From positions 1-64,000 of the forward strand of contig JAJZIY010000008.1 of NCBI GenBank assembly GCA_021828475.1: a stretch of DNA of 64,000 nucleotides, read 5' to 3'. The notes beneath the pieces were generated by a model that searched no databases, was not told the DNA's origin, and saw nothing but the letters and a program-made list of their open reading frames with translations. How positions within the stretch are numbered: position 1 is the stretch's first letter; each line of letters opens with the position of its first letter. The position numbers and the translations under genes are program-made. This DNA comes from Actinomycetes bacterium. GTDB lineage: Bacteria > Actinomycetota > Acidimicrobiia > Acidimicrobiales > Palsa-688. Shown here piece after piece: positions 43,519 to 54,694 of the stretch.

Positions 43519-43779
43519 CTAGCCCGTCGCGAGGACGAAGACGAAAAGGGCCGTGAAGGCGAGGTTGATGAAGTACATGGCTTCGACCAGGCCCACGATG
43601 AGGAACATGGTCGAGTAGAGGCGGCCCTGGACCTCGGGTTGGCGGGCGATACCGGCGATCGTCTGGCTACCGGCCAGACCGTCACCGACGGCCGCGCCCA
43701 CGGCGCCGCCACCGAGGGCGAGACCACCGCCCACGAAGGCGCCGGCGAGCTCCACCGCCTTCGTCATGCTTGCAGCCAT
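43519..43779 (-). CDS. atpE: ATP synthase c subunit
   Basis: Ring-forming proteolipid of 86 residues with two spans. The first carries the Gly-rich helix [16 protein letters not shown] and the second the proton-binding Glu in [15 protein letters not shown]; the polar loop has [10 protein letters not shown]. Glu rather than Asp, with no adjacent sodium-ligand pattern I can recognise, suggests H+ coupling. GAGGAG precedes the ATG. Confidence 0.97.
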   Translation of the reverse strand: MAASMTKAVELAGAFVGGGLALGGGAVGAAVGDGLAGSQTIAGIARQPEVQGRLYSTMFLIVGLVEAMYFINLAFTALFVFVLATG

Positions 43780-43819
43780 TTGTTTGTTCTCCTCTTCGGT
43801 TTCTGTTGGTTTTGGAAGG

Positions 43820-44560
43820 TCAGTGCGCTTCCTCTGCTACCGCGAACTGGTAGTAGAGGATCGTCAGCAGGGCGAAGATGAATGCCTGGATCACGCCGAT
43901 GGCCATGTCGAAGACCTTCCAGGCGACGCTGAAAATGATGCTGGCCGGCGCAAAGTAAAGGGGGGACGCTAGAGCGAGCAGGAGGGCGATCATGATGCCG
44001 CCGGAGAAGATGTTGCCGAAGAGCCGCAGGGCGAGCGTGATCGGCTTCATCAGCTCTTCGAGGATCCTGATCGGGGCCAACCAGCGCGGGCGGGCGAAGA
44101 AGGCCTTGACGTAACCCCCCACCCCGCGTGCGCGGATGCTGGCGATATTGGTGAGGACGAACACCAGCACGGCGAGCGCGTACGTGAGGTTGACGTCTGC
44201 GCTCGGCGACGGCAGGTAGTCGGTGTTGTGCCAGAGGCCGGGAAGGATCTCGACCCAGTTGCACAGCAGCACCAGGACGAAGATGGTCACGGCCAGCGGG
44301 ACGACGTGACGGTAACGCGGCCCGAGGCCGGAGTCGACCTGGTCCGAGACCCAGTTGACGACGAGCTCCCAGAGGACCTGCACCTTGTTGGGCTTCTCCG
44401 AGCTCACCTTGGCGCGCAGGTACAGGCCGAGCGCCATGACAGCCAGGCCCGCCAGGGCGGTGGTGTAGATCGTGTCCATGTCGAGCCCGGCCACCTTGAT
44501 GTGGTCGCCCACCGGGATGTTTATGCCGCCCACGAGGGCCGGCAGGTGGAGGCTAGCCAT
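43820..44560 (-). CDS. atpB: ATP synthase a subunit
   Basis: Stator channel subunit with about six spans. The essential Arg lies in [17 protein letters not shown], and the final helix has [28 protein letters not shown] chose the ATG at 44560, giving 246 residues and overlapping the AtpI-like gene by 8 bases; an in-frame start at 44596 would add a Pro-rich dozen residues. Confidence 0.95.
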   Translation of the reverse strand: MASLHLPALVGGINIPVGDHIKVAGLDMDTIYTTALAGLAVMALGLYLRAKVSSEKPNKVQVLWELVVNWVSDQVDSGLGPRYRHVVPLAVTIFVLVLLCNWVEILPGLWHNTDYLPSPSADVNLTYALAVLVFVLTNIASIRARGVGGYVKAFFARPRWLAPIRILEELMKPITLALRLFGNIFSGGIMIALLLALASPLYFAPASIIFSVAWKVFDMAIGVIQAFIFALLTILYYQFAVAEEAH

Positions 44561-45026
44561 CGGCCTGCCCGGTGCCGTCGGCAGGCCCGGGGGCACCTGC
44601 GCCCCGGGCGGCCGGCACGTTGCCGGAAAGCTGCATCCTCTGGTACCTCCACAGCGTGCCCAGTGCGTTCATCATCAAAAGGACCTGGAATGCCACCAGG
44701 CCGCCCACCATGCCGAAACCCATGGGCCGCACGAGGAACAGGAGGGCGAAGGCCACGACCGTCAGGCCCCCGAGACGGGCGGCGACGCTGCCGGCGTACG
44801 GCTTGCGGTCCAAGTGGCCCTCCGTATCGCTGTAACGGGCGGTGGACAGCTGGAACAAGCGGTGGTTGCCAACTGCCCCTGCCAGTCCGATGACCACCCC
44901 GATGCCGGCCAGGGGCTGGCCGAGCAGCACCGTGGCGGCGAGGGCCACCACGGCCAAGCCGATACAGGACGCGATCGTGCGCCGCACGATCAAGTCGACA
45001 TAGAGGACCGGGAAGTCTGCGAGCAT
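44553..45026 (-). CDS. AtpI-like small membrane protein
   Basis: About 157 residues with four hydrophobic segments. Its position directly upstream of atpB and its pattern of short spans with a polar, Arg-rich ending match the ATP synthase I (AtpI-like) family, thought to help assemble the c-ring. The ATG at 45026 opens the hydrophobic part; the frame runs further upstream but only through unlikely Cys/Trp/Pro-rich sequence. The tail is Ala/Gly/Pro-rich. The family assignment relies partly on position. Confidence 0.7.
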   Translation of the reverse strand: MLADFPVLYVDLIVRRTIASCIGLAVVALAATVLLGQPLAGIGVVIGLAGAVGNHRLFQLSTARYSDTEGHLDRKPYAGSVAARLGGLTVVAFALLFLVRPMGFGMVGGLVAFQVLLMMNALGTLWRYQRMQLSGNVPAARGAGAPGPADGTGQADG

Positions 45027-45165
45027 CAAGACCACATCGTTCTGGGCGTGGGACGGGCGGTGGGCCCCACCGGGCACCTGGCACCAGGGCCATCCCATGT
45101 TACACGTGCGGCAGTGGCCGCCCAAGCGTCGGTGGGGGCGGGCAAGTAGTAGGAGAAGATCCTGC

Positions 45166-45402
45166 TCAGCGACGGTAGCGGCGCAACTCTGCCCGGGTCG
45201 TGAGCACTCCGAGAGCGGCACCGGCCACCAAGCCGGCCAGCAGCAGGAGCGGCAGGGTGCCCAGAGACCGGTCCCCAAGCCACCCGAGCGCACCCCCGGC
45301 CAGGAGCAGGAACGCGTTGACCATGCCCAGGCCGGCGTACGCCATGGGCCCCGGGTAGGGCCGCCTGTCGCCGTCCCGGTCGGGGCTCGGCAGCTGGCTC
45401 AC
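45166..45402 (-). CDS. AtpZ/AtpI-family protein
   Basis: A 78-residue protein with two spans (AYAGLGMVNAFLLLAGGALGWLGD and LPLLLLAGLVAGAALGVLTT) and a basic tail RAELRRYRR. Such proteins open atp operons and belong to the AtpZ/AtpI family, implicated in Mg2+ handling or c-ring assembly. The GTG start overlaps the wecA stop by four bases (GTGA), which ties the atp operon to wecA. Confidence 0.75.
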   Translation of the reverse strand: MSQLPSPDRDGDRRPYPGPMAYAGLGMVNAFLLLAGGALGWLGDRSLGTLPLLLLAGLVAGAALGVLTTRAELRRYRR

Positions 45403-46817
45403 GGCCGGTTACGGGGCGCGCCCGAGCCGGCTTCGGTGCCTGGGCCACCGGGCGGCGGGAAAACACGCTGACCAGGGTACGAAACACGCACGTAACGCTG
45501 CAACTCCACCCCCGCCCGCCCGTGGGTGCCCTCATGTCCCCCGGGTGGCGCCGGCACGGGGTGCGAACCGTTTGGCGGGGTACTACCGGGTGTCGGCCGG
45601 GGTGACGCAGCGTTGCCGCGGGAGCCGGGCGGACGTACTGGGGGGCGCGGCCCGGGGGCGGGCGCCCGGCGCTCCTGGCGTTGAGTGCCGCCGGGCGCTT
45701 CGACGCCGCCACCGGCCCGGCCCCTCGGAGCAAAGAGGGTGTAGAGCAGGATCGCGAGCGCGCCGACGGCGATCGGGGGTATCTCGTTGTGCGAGTTGGT
45801 GACGCCCGGCCACAGGACCAGGCCTGAGAGCAGGGCGGTCCACGCCCAGAGGATCACCACCGTCGGGCGGTGGCCGTGGCCGAGGCGCATCAGACGGTGG
45901 TGCATGTGGTTGAGGTCCCGCACAGCAGGGCTCGTGCGCTTGCCCGCACGGCGCACGATGGCGAAAGCGGTGTCGAGTATGGGGATGCCCAGGATGAAGA
46001 ACGGGATGATTATGGGAGCGAAGAAGAAGTACGTGCGCCCGCTGAACTGGTAGGGGTCCTGGCCGACGACGGCGAGCGTGGACGCGGCCAACAGCAGCCC
46101 GAGCAACAGGGCACCCGTGTCCCCCATGAAGATCCGGGCCGGATGGAAGTTGTGCGGTAGGAAGCCGACGCAGACGCCCAGAGTGACGACTGCGATGAGC
46201 GGGCCGGCATTGGAGGTCGTGATGTTGCCCACGGCGCCGAGCTGGTGCGAGTAGACGAAGAAGGCGGCAGCCGCTATGGCGACGATCCCTGCGGCGAGGC
46301 CGTCCAGGCCGTCGATGAAGTTGACCGAATTGGCCATGATCGCCACCCAGAGGACCGTCGCCAGGACGGCCCAGTCGGGGCTGAGCACGAGGGTCGTCGA
46401 CGCCAGCGGCACGTGGAAGAAGAGCATGCTCACGCCGAAGAAGTAAAGGACCATGGCCGCCAGCACCTGGCCGGCGAGCTTGGCTGGCGGCGACATCTCC
46501 CTCAGGTCGTCCATGAACCCGACAGCGAACATCACCGTCGCCGCCAGCACGACCCCCATCGGTGCCGAATTGCCCTGGAAAATCGACGAGAAGGCCGGCA
46601 TCTGCGAGGCGACGGCTATCGCCACCAGCATCCCCACGTACATGGCGGTCCCGCCGACGGTGGCCGTGGGCCGCTCGTGGACCCGCTGCTCGTCCGGTAG
46701 CACGACCAGCGCGTGGCGCCGGGCGAAGGTCCTGACCAGGAAGGTGGCGGCGAAGGTGACCCCGGCCGCGACGGCGAAGACGATGATGTACTCGCGGAAG
46801 TGGATGTACCCGATCAC
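45399..46817 (-). CDS. WecA/MraY-family polyprenyl-phosphate sugar-1-phosphate transferase
   Basis: Membrane enzyme that moves a phospho-sugar (usually GlcNAc-1-P) from a UDP-sugar to undecaprenyl phosphate, starting wall polymer or glycan synthesis. Around ten spans carry the motifs VGFMDDLREM, NSVNFIDGLDGLAAG, FMGDTGALLLG and the HMHHRLMRLGHGHR loop, all diagnostic. The GTG at 46817, with AGGGCAGAGG upstream, opens the first span; the frame continues upstream without sense. Residues after about 345 form a Pro/Gly/Arg-rich soluble tail of about 125 residues, unusual for the family. Confidence 0.92.
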   Translation of the reverse strand: MIGYIHFREYIIVFAVAAGVTFAATFLVRTFARRHALVVLPDEQRVHERPTATVGGTAMYVGMLVAIAVASQMPAFSSIFQGNSAPMGVVLAATVMFAVGFMDDLREMSPPAKLAGQVLAAMVLYFFGVSMLFFHVPLASTTLVLSPDWAVLATVLWVAIMANSVNFIDGLDGLAAGIVAIAAAAFFVYSHQLGAVGNITTSNAGPLIAVVTLGVCVGFLPHNFHPARIFMGDTGALLLGLLLAASTLAVVGQDPYQFSGRTYFFFAPIIIPFFILGIPILDTAFAIVRRAGKRTSPAVRDLNHMHHRLMRLGHGHRPTVVILWAWTALLSGLVLWPGVTNSHNEIPPIAVGALAILLYTLFAPRGRAGGGVEAPGGTQRQERRAPAPGPRPPVRPPGSRGNAASPRPTPGSTPPNGSHPVPAPPGGHEGTHGRAGVELQRYVRVSYPGQRVFPPPGGPGTEAGSGAPRNRP

Positions 46818-47128
46818 GCCTCTGCCCTCGGTCCGAGCCGCTAGCCGCGCCCGAGGCGGCCCTCCGCCCCCGCGAGTGAGGTACGAGGCCCCAGCCTGGC
46901 GCCGGCCCGTCCCGCCCGCACCGCCGTCGCCTCCCCGAGGGTCGAGAGGAGGGCCCGGTCGCACGTCACCCCAGCGAGCCTACCCGGGTCCCGCCTGGCG
47001 GGCACGGGCCGGGGCACCCACCCGGGCACAGCCAGACGCGCAGGGGCCGGGCTGTGGCCACCTGTCGCAGCCGTGACGGCACCGCACTGGCGCACCGGCC
47101 CGCAGGGCTCGGCTGCCCGCTCCAGGGC
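46818..47128. other. Non-coding gap between tsaC and wecA
   Basis: This 311-bp stretch holds no convincing gene. Open frames exist on both strands, but they are Pro/Arg/Ala-rich and lack ribosome binding sites and recognisable motifs. It presumably includes the wecA leader. I see no clear hairpin, riboswitch or promoter pair. Confidence 0.6.
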
Positions 47129-47761
47129 TCAGGTGCCCCCCGAGGCGACCGTGACCACTTCGGGACCGGGCACCCTGCCCTCGCGCAGGATGCGGGGGGC
47201 GTCACCTGTGCAGTCCACGACGGTCGAGGGCAGGCCGGCACAACGGCCGGCGTCCAGCACGATGGCCACCTCCCCACCCATGTGGGCGACCAGGTCCCCC
47301 GCTGTGGTGAGGGGCGGCTCGCCGTGGCGGTTGGCGCTGGTGGTGGCGATGGGCCCGACCGCCCGGCAGACGGCGAGGGGGACGGGGTGGGCAGGGCACC
47401 TGATACCTATGGTCGCGTCCTCCTCGCCCAGGTCGGCGGCGAGGCCGGGCCGCCTCGGCAGGACCAGGGTGAGCGGGCCCGGCCAGTACCGCTCCATGAG
47501 CCGCACAGCGGACGGCGGTACCGAAGCACAGAGATCCATGGCCTGATCGGCGTCGGCCACCAGCACGGGGAGCTCCACTGCGCGAGGCCGGCCCTTGACC
47601 CGGAACAGCCTGTCGGAAGCACCGGTATGGAAGGGGTCGGCAGCCAGCCCGTAGATGGTGTCGGTGGGCATGCCCACGATGTCACCGCCGGCGAGGGCGT
47701 CGGCGGCAGCCTGGATGGCAACCGGCGGCGGGGGGTCTCCGTAGGCGGGGACGACTGGCAC
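47129..47761 (-). CDS. tsaC: L-threonylcarbamoyladenylate synthase (TsaC/YwlC)
   Basis: Makes threonylcarbamoyl-AMP from Thr, bicarbonate and ATP for t6A37 of ANN-decoding tRNAs. Typical features are MPTDTIYGLAAD, the KGRP segment (KxR site), RYWPGPLTLVL, and TTSANRHGEPP. The 210-residue length equals the single-domain TsaC. It follows prmC by 30 bp, the usual actinobacterial order. Confidence 0.95.
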   Translation of the reverse strand: MPVVPAYGDPPPPVAIQAAADALAGGDIVGMPTDTIYGLAADPFHTGASDRLFRVKGRPRAVELPVLVADADQAMDLCASVPPSAVRLMERYWPGPLTLVLPRRPGLAADLGEEDATIGIRCPAHPVPLAVCRAVGPIATTSANRHGEPPLTTAGDLVAHMGGEVAIVLDAGRCAGLPSTVVDCTGDAPRILREGRVPGPEVVTVASGGT

Positions 47762-47791
47762 GGCGCCAACCTACTGCGTACGCCGGCGACC

Positions 47792-48715
47792 TCAGGGGGC
47801 CCGTAGCCGGGCGACGAGGGCGCGGTCCCTGCCTGCCAGGTCCTGGCGCACCTCGGCGACGCCGAACCCGCTTGCCAGGGCCAGCGCTGCCGTGTCGCGG
47901 GCCTGGTGGGGGGCGAGCTCGCAGACCAGGACACCTTCGGGGCACAGCCAGGAGGGCGCTCCCTGGACGATCTCGGTGATCGCCTCCAGGCCGCTGGGCC
48001 CGGGCACGAGCGCCGCCCACGGCTCCCAGTCGCGCACCTCGGAAGCCAGCTGCACCAGCTCGGCTTCGCTCACGTATGGCGGGTTGGTCACCACGAGGTC
48101 CACCTGTCCCCGGAGGTCGCCGGGCAGAGCGGACCACCAGTGGCCGTGCACGAACCTGACCCGCCCGGCCGTCCGCGCCCCGGTGCCGGCCAGGTTGGCC
48201 GATGCCACAGCGAGCGCGGCCGTCGACCCGTCCGTGCCCCATACGAGGCTGGAAGGAGCCTCGGTGGCCACCGACAGGGCTATGGCACCCGAACCCGTGC
48301 CCAGGTCGACGACGATCGGCGCTCGGGCAACGGACCGGCGCAGCTCGGCCAGGGCGACCTCCACGACGACCTCGGTCTCGGGCCGGGGTATGAGCACCCG
48401 GCGGTCCACCATCAGGTCCAGGTGCCGGAACGCCCAGTGACCGAGGACGTACTGGACCGGTTCGCCGGCCAGGCGGCGCTCCAGCATCGAGAGGAAGAGC
48501 TCCCCCGCACGGGTGGTGACCGCGTCTTCGAGCACGGAGGGCCACTCGCCTCCCGAGGCGTCCTCCACCAACCAGCGGGCCACCCGGCGGTCGCCGCCCA
48601 AGTGCTCGGTCGCCACCTTGTACAGGTCTGACCAGGTCGCGGGGAGCCGGCCGGCTCCAGGAACCATCAGGGCGTCGGCGAGCTGGCTGCCTGGCCCGGC
48701 GTGCTCAGGCAGCAC
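47792..48715 (-). CDS. prmC: Release factor glutamine methyltransferase
   Basis: SAM-dependent N5-methylation of the Gln in the GGQ motif of RF1/RF2. The N-terminal helical domain ends in AFRHLDLMVDRRVLIPRPETE; motif I is VDLGTGSGAIAL and the substrate motif is TNPPYVSEAE. It follows prfA, its substrate gene, with an 11-base overlap from the GTG at 48715; an ATG at 48667 is a possible later start. Confidence 0.95.
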   Translation of the reverse strand: MLPEHAGPGSQLADALMVPGAGRLPATWSDLYKVATEHLGGDRRVARWLVEDASGGEWPSVLEDAVTTRAGELFLSMLERRLAGEPVQYVLGHWAFRHLDLMVDRRVLIPRPETEVVVEVALAELRRSVARAPIVVDLGTGSGAIALSVATEAPSSLVWGTDGSTAALAVASANLAGTGARTAGRVRFVHGHWWSALPGDLRGQVDLVVTNPPYVSEAELVQLASEVRDWEPWAALVPGPSGLEAITEIVQGAPSWLCPEGVLVCELAPHQARDTAALALASGFGVAEVRQDLAGRDRALVARLRAP

Positions 48716-49775
48716 CTGCCCCGGCCAACTGCCTGGCCCGCTCGTCCGCCATCAGGGCGTCCACCAGGTCGTCGAGCTCGCCCATGAGGACCCTGTCGAG
48801 TTTGTGCACCGTCAGGCCGATGCGGTGGTCGGTGACGCGGTTGTCCTTGTAGTTGTAGGTGCGCACCTTCTCGGCGCGGCCACCTCCACCGACCTGGCTA
48901 CGTCGGGCCAGGGACATCTCGGCGGTCTGGCGGTCCTGCTCAGCCTTCAGCAGGCGGGCCCGAAGGACCTGCATGGCCTTGGCCCGGTTCTGGATCTGGC
49001 TCTTCTCGTCCTGCATCGCCACCACCATGCCTGTGGGCAGGTGGGTGACCCGCACCGCCGAGTCGGTCGTGTTGACCGACTGGCCACCCGGGCCCGTGCT
49101 GCGGTAGACGTCGACCCTGATGTCCTTGTCCTCGATCTGCACCTCGAGGTCCTCGGCTTCGGGGAGCACGGTGACCGTCGCCGCCGAGGTGTGCACGCGA
49201 CCCTGGGACTCGGTGACCGGGACCCTCTGAACCCGGTGCGGCCCTCCCTCGTGCTTGAAACGCGCCCACGCCTCCTGGCCCTTGACCATGAGGGTCGCCT
49301 CGTTGAAGCCACCCATCGGTGAGGGGTCGGTGGCCAGGACCTCGATCTGGAGGCCCACTCGCTCGGCGTAGCGCTGGTACATCTCGAACAGGTCGCGGGC
49401 GAATAGGTTTGCCTCCTCGCCACCCTCGGCGCCCCGGATCTCGACGATCACGTTGCGCCCGTCGTTGGGGTCGCGAGGCAGCAGCAGGACCTTGAGCTGC
49501 TCCTCCAGGTCCGCCAGGTGCTTCTGGATCCCCTCGAGCTCCGAACCGACCAGCTCACGGTCCGCCCCCTCGGCCTCGGCGTACATCTCGCGCGCCACCT
49601 CGAGGTCTGCCTGAGCCGCGCTGTAGGCGTTGTACGCCGCTATGACCGGCTCGAGCTCGTGGTGGCGGCGCGAAACCTCGCGCAGCCTCCGCTGGTCGGA
49701 GATGACCGCAGGGTCGGACAGCTGCGCGAGGATGTCGTCGTACTCGGTTACGAGCTCCCCTAGGCGCTCGAACAC
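48705..49775 (-). CDS. prfA: Peptide chain release factor 1
   Basis: Terminates translation at UAA and UAG. The PVT tripeptide in RVQRVPVTESQGRVHTS identifies RF1 rather than RF2, and STGPGGQSVNTTDSAVR carries the GGQ hydrolysis motif. Its length of 356 is normal. The GTG start follows the rpmE stop directly (TAGGTG). Confidence 0.98.
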   Translation of the reverse strand: MFERLGELVTEYDDILAQLSDPAVISDQRRLREVSRRHHELEPVIAAYNAYSAAQADLEVAREMYAEAEGADRELVGSELEGIQKHLADLEEQLKVLLLPRDPNDGRNVIVEIRGAEGGEEANLFARDLFEMYQRYAERVGLQIEVLATDPSPMGGFNEATLMVKGQEAWARFKHEGGPHRVQRVPVTESQGRVHTSAATVTVLPEAEDLEVQIEDKDIRVDVYRSTGPGGQSVNTTDSAVRVTHLPTGMVVAMQDEKSQIQNRAKAMQVLRARLLKAEQDRQTAEMSLARRSQVGGGGRAEKVRTYNYKDNRVTDHRIGLTVHKLDRVLMGELDDLVDALMADERARQLAGAGAA

Positions 49776-50000
49776 CTACTGGGAGGCGCCGGCCTTCGCA
49801 GGACGCCGCCCGTAGCGGCGCTCGAAACGCTCGACGCGACCTCCGGTGTCGACCAGCTTCTGCTTGCCGGTGAAGAACGGATGGCATTCGTTGCAGAGCT
49901 CGGTGTGCAGCTCAGGCTTGGTGGAGCGGGTAGTGAACGTGTTGCCACACGAGCACACCACCTTGGCTGAGAGGTACTCGGGATGGGTATCGGCTTTCAT
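49776..50000 (-). CDS. rpmE: 50S ribosomal protein L31, zinc-binding type
   Basis: A 74-residue protein with the four zinc cysteines VCSCGNTF and [14 protein letters not shown], i.e. the C+ form made under zinc-replete conditions. GGAGGGG precedes the ATG closely. It sits between rho and prfA, as in most actinobacteria. Confidence 0.98.
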   Translation of the reverse strand: MKADTHPEYLSAKVVCSCGNTFTTRSTKPELHTELCNECHPFFTGKQKLVDTGGRVERFERRYGRRPAKAGASQ

Positions 50001-50012
50001 GGCCCCTCCAGG

Positions 50013-51881
<1,869 letters not shown>

Positions 51882-51973
51882 TGACTACCTCTGTGGTGAT
51901 ATAGGGGGGTTTTGGAGTATTTGCAATACGACCGGACAGCGGGCTGACGTCCGGAGCTCCTGGGAACCGGGGG

Positions 51974-51992
51974 CCCTGCCGATCGGGCAGGG
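51974..51992. terminator. Hairpin in the thrC-rho intergenic region
   Basis: A 7-bp perfect stem (CCCTGCC / GGCAGGG) with a 5-nt loop lies 170 bp past the thrC stop and about 90 bp before rho. It lacks a T tract. It may end the hom-thrC transcript or be part of a rho leader, since rho is commonly autoregulated through its leader; the sequence does not decide. Confidence 0.35.
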
Positions 51993-52160
51993 CGGGACGG
52001 GCAAAGGGGCAACCGGGAAGTCCCGCTCCGGATAGGTCCCCTCCTCCGCCTGCCGGCGAGAGGGGGCAGAGCCCATCATAGCGGGCCCCCGGCCCTTACG
52101 CCAGGAACCCCCTGCGGCACCCCGCCCGGGGCGCAAGGGGCACGGTCCGCGCCTGGCCCC

Positions 52161-53210
52161 TCAGAGGCCCAGCTCGGCGCGCACCGCGGCGAGGTCGGCG
52201 TCCACAGCGGTCGGCACCGCGATCTGCCCGATTGCGATGTCGGGGTCTTTCAACCCGTGGCCCGTGAGCACGCAGACGACGCGGCTGCCCTCGGGGACTC
52301 CCACCTTCAGCAACCCGGCCACCGACGCCGCCGACGCCGGCTCGCAGAAAACGGACTCTTCGCGGGCCAGGAACCGGTAGGCAGCGAGGATTTCCTCGTC
52401 GGTCACGGCATCGATGAGCCCACCGGATTCCGAAGCGGCCGCGCTCGCCCCGTACCAGGAGGCGGGCTTGCCGATCCGGATGGCCGTTGCGACCGTCTCG
52501 GGCTTGTCGACGGGGTGGCCGAGGACGATCGGCGCCGCCCCGGCGGCCTGGAAGCCGAACATCCGTGGAAGCCGACGGCACCGGCCGGCGTCCTGGTACT
52601 CCCGGTACCCCTTCCAATAGGCCGTGATATTGCCGGCATTGCCGACGGGCATGCAGTTGACGTCGGGAGCGTCGCCGAGAACGTCGACAACCTCGAAGGC
52701 ACCTGTCTTCTGGCCCTCGATACGGTACGGGTTGATCGAGTTGACCACCGTCACCGGCTCGACTTCGGCCAACTGGCGGACCAAGGCCAGCGCCCTGTCG
52801 AAGTTGCCGCGGACCTGCACCACGCGCGCTCCGTGCACGAGCGCCTGGGCCAGCTTGCCCAGGGCGATGTAACCGTCGGGTATGAGGACGACGCAGGTCA
52901 TCCCGGCACGGGCCGCATAGGCTGCCGCCGACGCCGAGGTATTTCCGGTGGACCCGCACACGACAGCCTTGGCGCCTTCCTCGAGCGCCTTGGATATGGC
53001 GACCGTCATACCCCTGTCCTTGAACGACCCGGTGGGGTTGGCACCCTCGACTTTCAGCCAGATTTCAGCTCCGGCCCGCTCGGAGAGCCGGGGGGCCGGC
53101 ACCAACGGCGTGTTGCCTTCGTGAAGCGTCACCACCGGGGTCGTAGCGCTTACGGGGAGGTGTTCGCGGTATGCCTCTATGAGCCCGTGCCACCTGGGGG
53201 CGGTGTTCAC
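52161..53210 (-). CDS. thrC: Threonine synthase
   Basis: PLP enzyme that converts O-phosphohomoserine to threonine. The PLP lysine is in [12 protein letters not shown], followed by [19 protein letters not shown] and the phosphate loop [13 protein letters not shown]. It is the short (349-residue) class. The GTG overlaps the hom stop by four bases (GTGA). No thrB (homoserine kinase) adjoins, though it usually follows thrC in actinobacteria. Confidence 0.97.
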   Translation of the reverse strand: MNTAPRWHGLIEAYREHLPVSATTPVVTLHEGNTPLVPAPRLSERAGAEIWLKVEGANPTGSFKDRGMTVAISKALEEGAKAVVCGSTGNTSASAAAYAARAGMTCVVLIPDGYIALGKLAQALVHGARVVQVRGNFDRALALVRQLAEVEPVTVVNSINPYRIEGQKTGAFEVVDVLGDAPDVNCMPVGNAGNITAYWKGYREYQDAGRCRRLPRMFGFQAAGAAPIVLGHPVDKPETVATAIRIGKPASWYGASAAASESGGLIDAVTDEEILAAYRFLAREESVFCEPASAASVAGLLKVGVPEGSRVVCVLTGHGLKDPDIAIGQIAVPTAVDADLAAVRAELGL

Positions 53211-54616
53211 GGCCCGACCACCCGCACCAGGCCGCCGATGCGGCGCACGGCGTCCAACTGGTGGATCTCGTGCAGGCAGGCCTGCATGTCCCTCTCGAAC
53301 GCCGGGTGCGTCACGAAAACGAGGTGGGCCTCGCCGTCCTCGTCGCGCGCGACCGCGGCGCCGGAGGAGTGGCCCGCCTGGCCCGGGGGCAGCGAGCCGG
53401 CACCGTGCGAGGTGTCCTGCTCCATCGAACGCACCGAGACGCTGTGGCGGCCGAGCACCCCGGCTATGGCTGCCAGGACCCCCGAACGGTCGGCCACGTA
53501 CAGGCTCAGGTAGTAGGCGCAGCGGAGGTCGTCGATCGGCGTGAGCGGGACCTCGTACAGCTCCATCTTGCGGGCCGCGCCCCTCACGGTCAGGTTGTGG
53601 GCGGCATCGACGAGGTCGCCCAGGACGGCGCTCGCCGTCGGCGGCCCGCCTGCTCCCCGCCCGAGCAGCATCAGCTGACCGACGGAGTCGCCCTCTATGA
53701 AAACGGCATTGAAAGAGTCCCGGACCGCTGCCAGGGGGTGCTCCTGGGGCACCATCGCCGGGTGGACCCGCACGGCCAGGGACCGGCCCGGGCCGGCCTC
53801 GACGACCGCCAGCAGCTTTATGACGAAGCCGAGCCGGCGTGCCGCTGCCATGTCCTGCCCGCCGATGCCCGATATGCCCTCGCGGTAGACATCCCCGGCC
53901 ACGACCTTGGCACCGAATGCCACGTTGGCCAGGATCGCCGCCTTTGCCGCTGCGTCGAAACCCTCGACGTCGGCCGTTGGGTCGCGCTCGGCGTAGCCCA
54001 GGCCCTGGGCCTCGGCCAGGGCCTCCTGGTAGCTGGCTCCGGAGCTGTCCATGCGGCTCAGGATGTAGTTGGTGGTGCCGTTGACGATGCCGGTGACCCG
54101 GTGGATGCGCTCGCCGGCCAGCGACTCCCGCAGGGCCCTGATGAGGGGTATGCCACCGGCCACGGCCGCTTCGAAGAGCAGGTCCACCCCGGCGGCGCTC
54201 GCCGCGTCCCAGAGCTCCCCGCCGTGGTTGGCCAGGAGCTCCTTGTTGGCGCTCACGACAGGCTTGCCGCTGCGCAGCGCCCGCAGGACCAGGTCCCGGG
54301 CCGGCGAGATGCCACCCATGACCTCGACGACCACGTCGATCGTCGGGTCCGAGACCACCTGGGCCGCGTCCGTGGTCAGCAGGTCGGCGAGGCCGGGCAC
54401 GTCGCGCTCCTTGGCCAGGGAGCGCACCGCCACCCTGGCCAGCTCGAGGCGTATGCCGGTCCGCTCGGTGATGCGCTTGACGTCGGTGACGAGCAGCCGC
54501 GCCAGGGCTGCGCCGACGTTGCCGCAACCGAGCAGGCCGACGCGCACGGTCGGGCGGCCGGCGGGCCCTTCGTCGCGCTCTGTGAGGGACGCCTCTTGGG
54601 ATGGGTCTTGGGTCAT
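53207..54616 (-). CDS. hom: Homoserine dehydrogenase with ACT domain
   Basis: Reduces aspartate semialdehyde to homoserine. It has the dinucleotide motif [23 protein letters not shown], the catalytic region [18 protein letters not shown] and [11 protein letters not shown], and a C-terminal ACT domain ([23 protein letters not shown]) consistent with threonine feedback. The ATG at 54616 opens about 25 residues before the core; a TTG at 54664 is less likely. A Gly/Ser/Ala-rich insertion splits the ACT domain. Confidence 0.96.
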   Translation of the reverse strand: MTQDPSQEASLTERDEGPAGRPTVRVGLLGCGNVGAALARLLVTDVKRITERTGIRLELARVAVRSLAKERDVPGLADLLTTDAAQVVSDPTIDVVVEVMGGISPARDLVLRALRSGKPVVSANKELLANHGGELWDAASAAGVDLLFEAAVAGGIPLIRALRESLAGERIHRVTGIVNGTTNYILSRMDSSGASYQEALAEAQGLGYAERDPTADVEGFDAAAKAAILANVAFGAKVVAGDVYREGISGIGGQDMAAARRLGFVIKLLAVVEAGPGRSLAVRVHPAMVPQEHPLAAVRDSFNAVFIEGDSVGQLMLLGRGAGGPPTASAVLGDLVDAAHNLTVRGAARKMELYEVPLTPIDDLRCAYYLSLYVADRSGVLAAIAGVLGRHSVSVRSMEQDTSHGAGSLPPGQAGHSSGAAVARDEDGEAHLVFVTHPAFERDMQACLHEIHQLDAVRRIGGLVRVVGP

Positions 54617-54694
54617 GGCTATGACTGGGCAGGCTAGCCAGCCCGGAAGGGGCCCGGCCACCAAGGCCGGCCGGCACCCGCCCGGCCGGGCCGG

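Noticed and set aside
52161-54677. An 838-codon minus-strand frame spanning thrC and hom
   Set aside because: Only the last 349 codons are threonine synthase; the first 489 are an out-of-frame reading of hom, whose own frame is clearly conserved.
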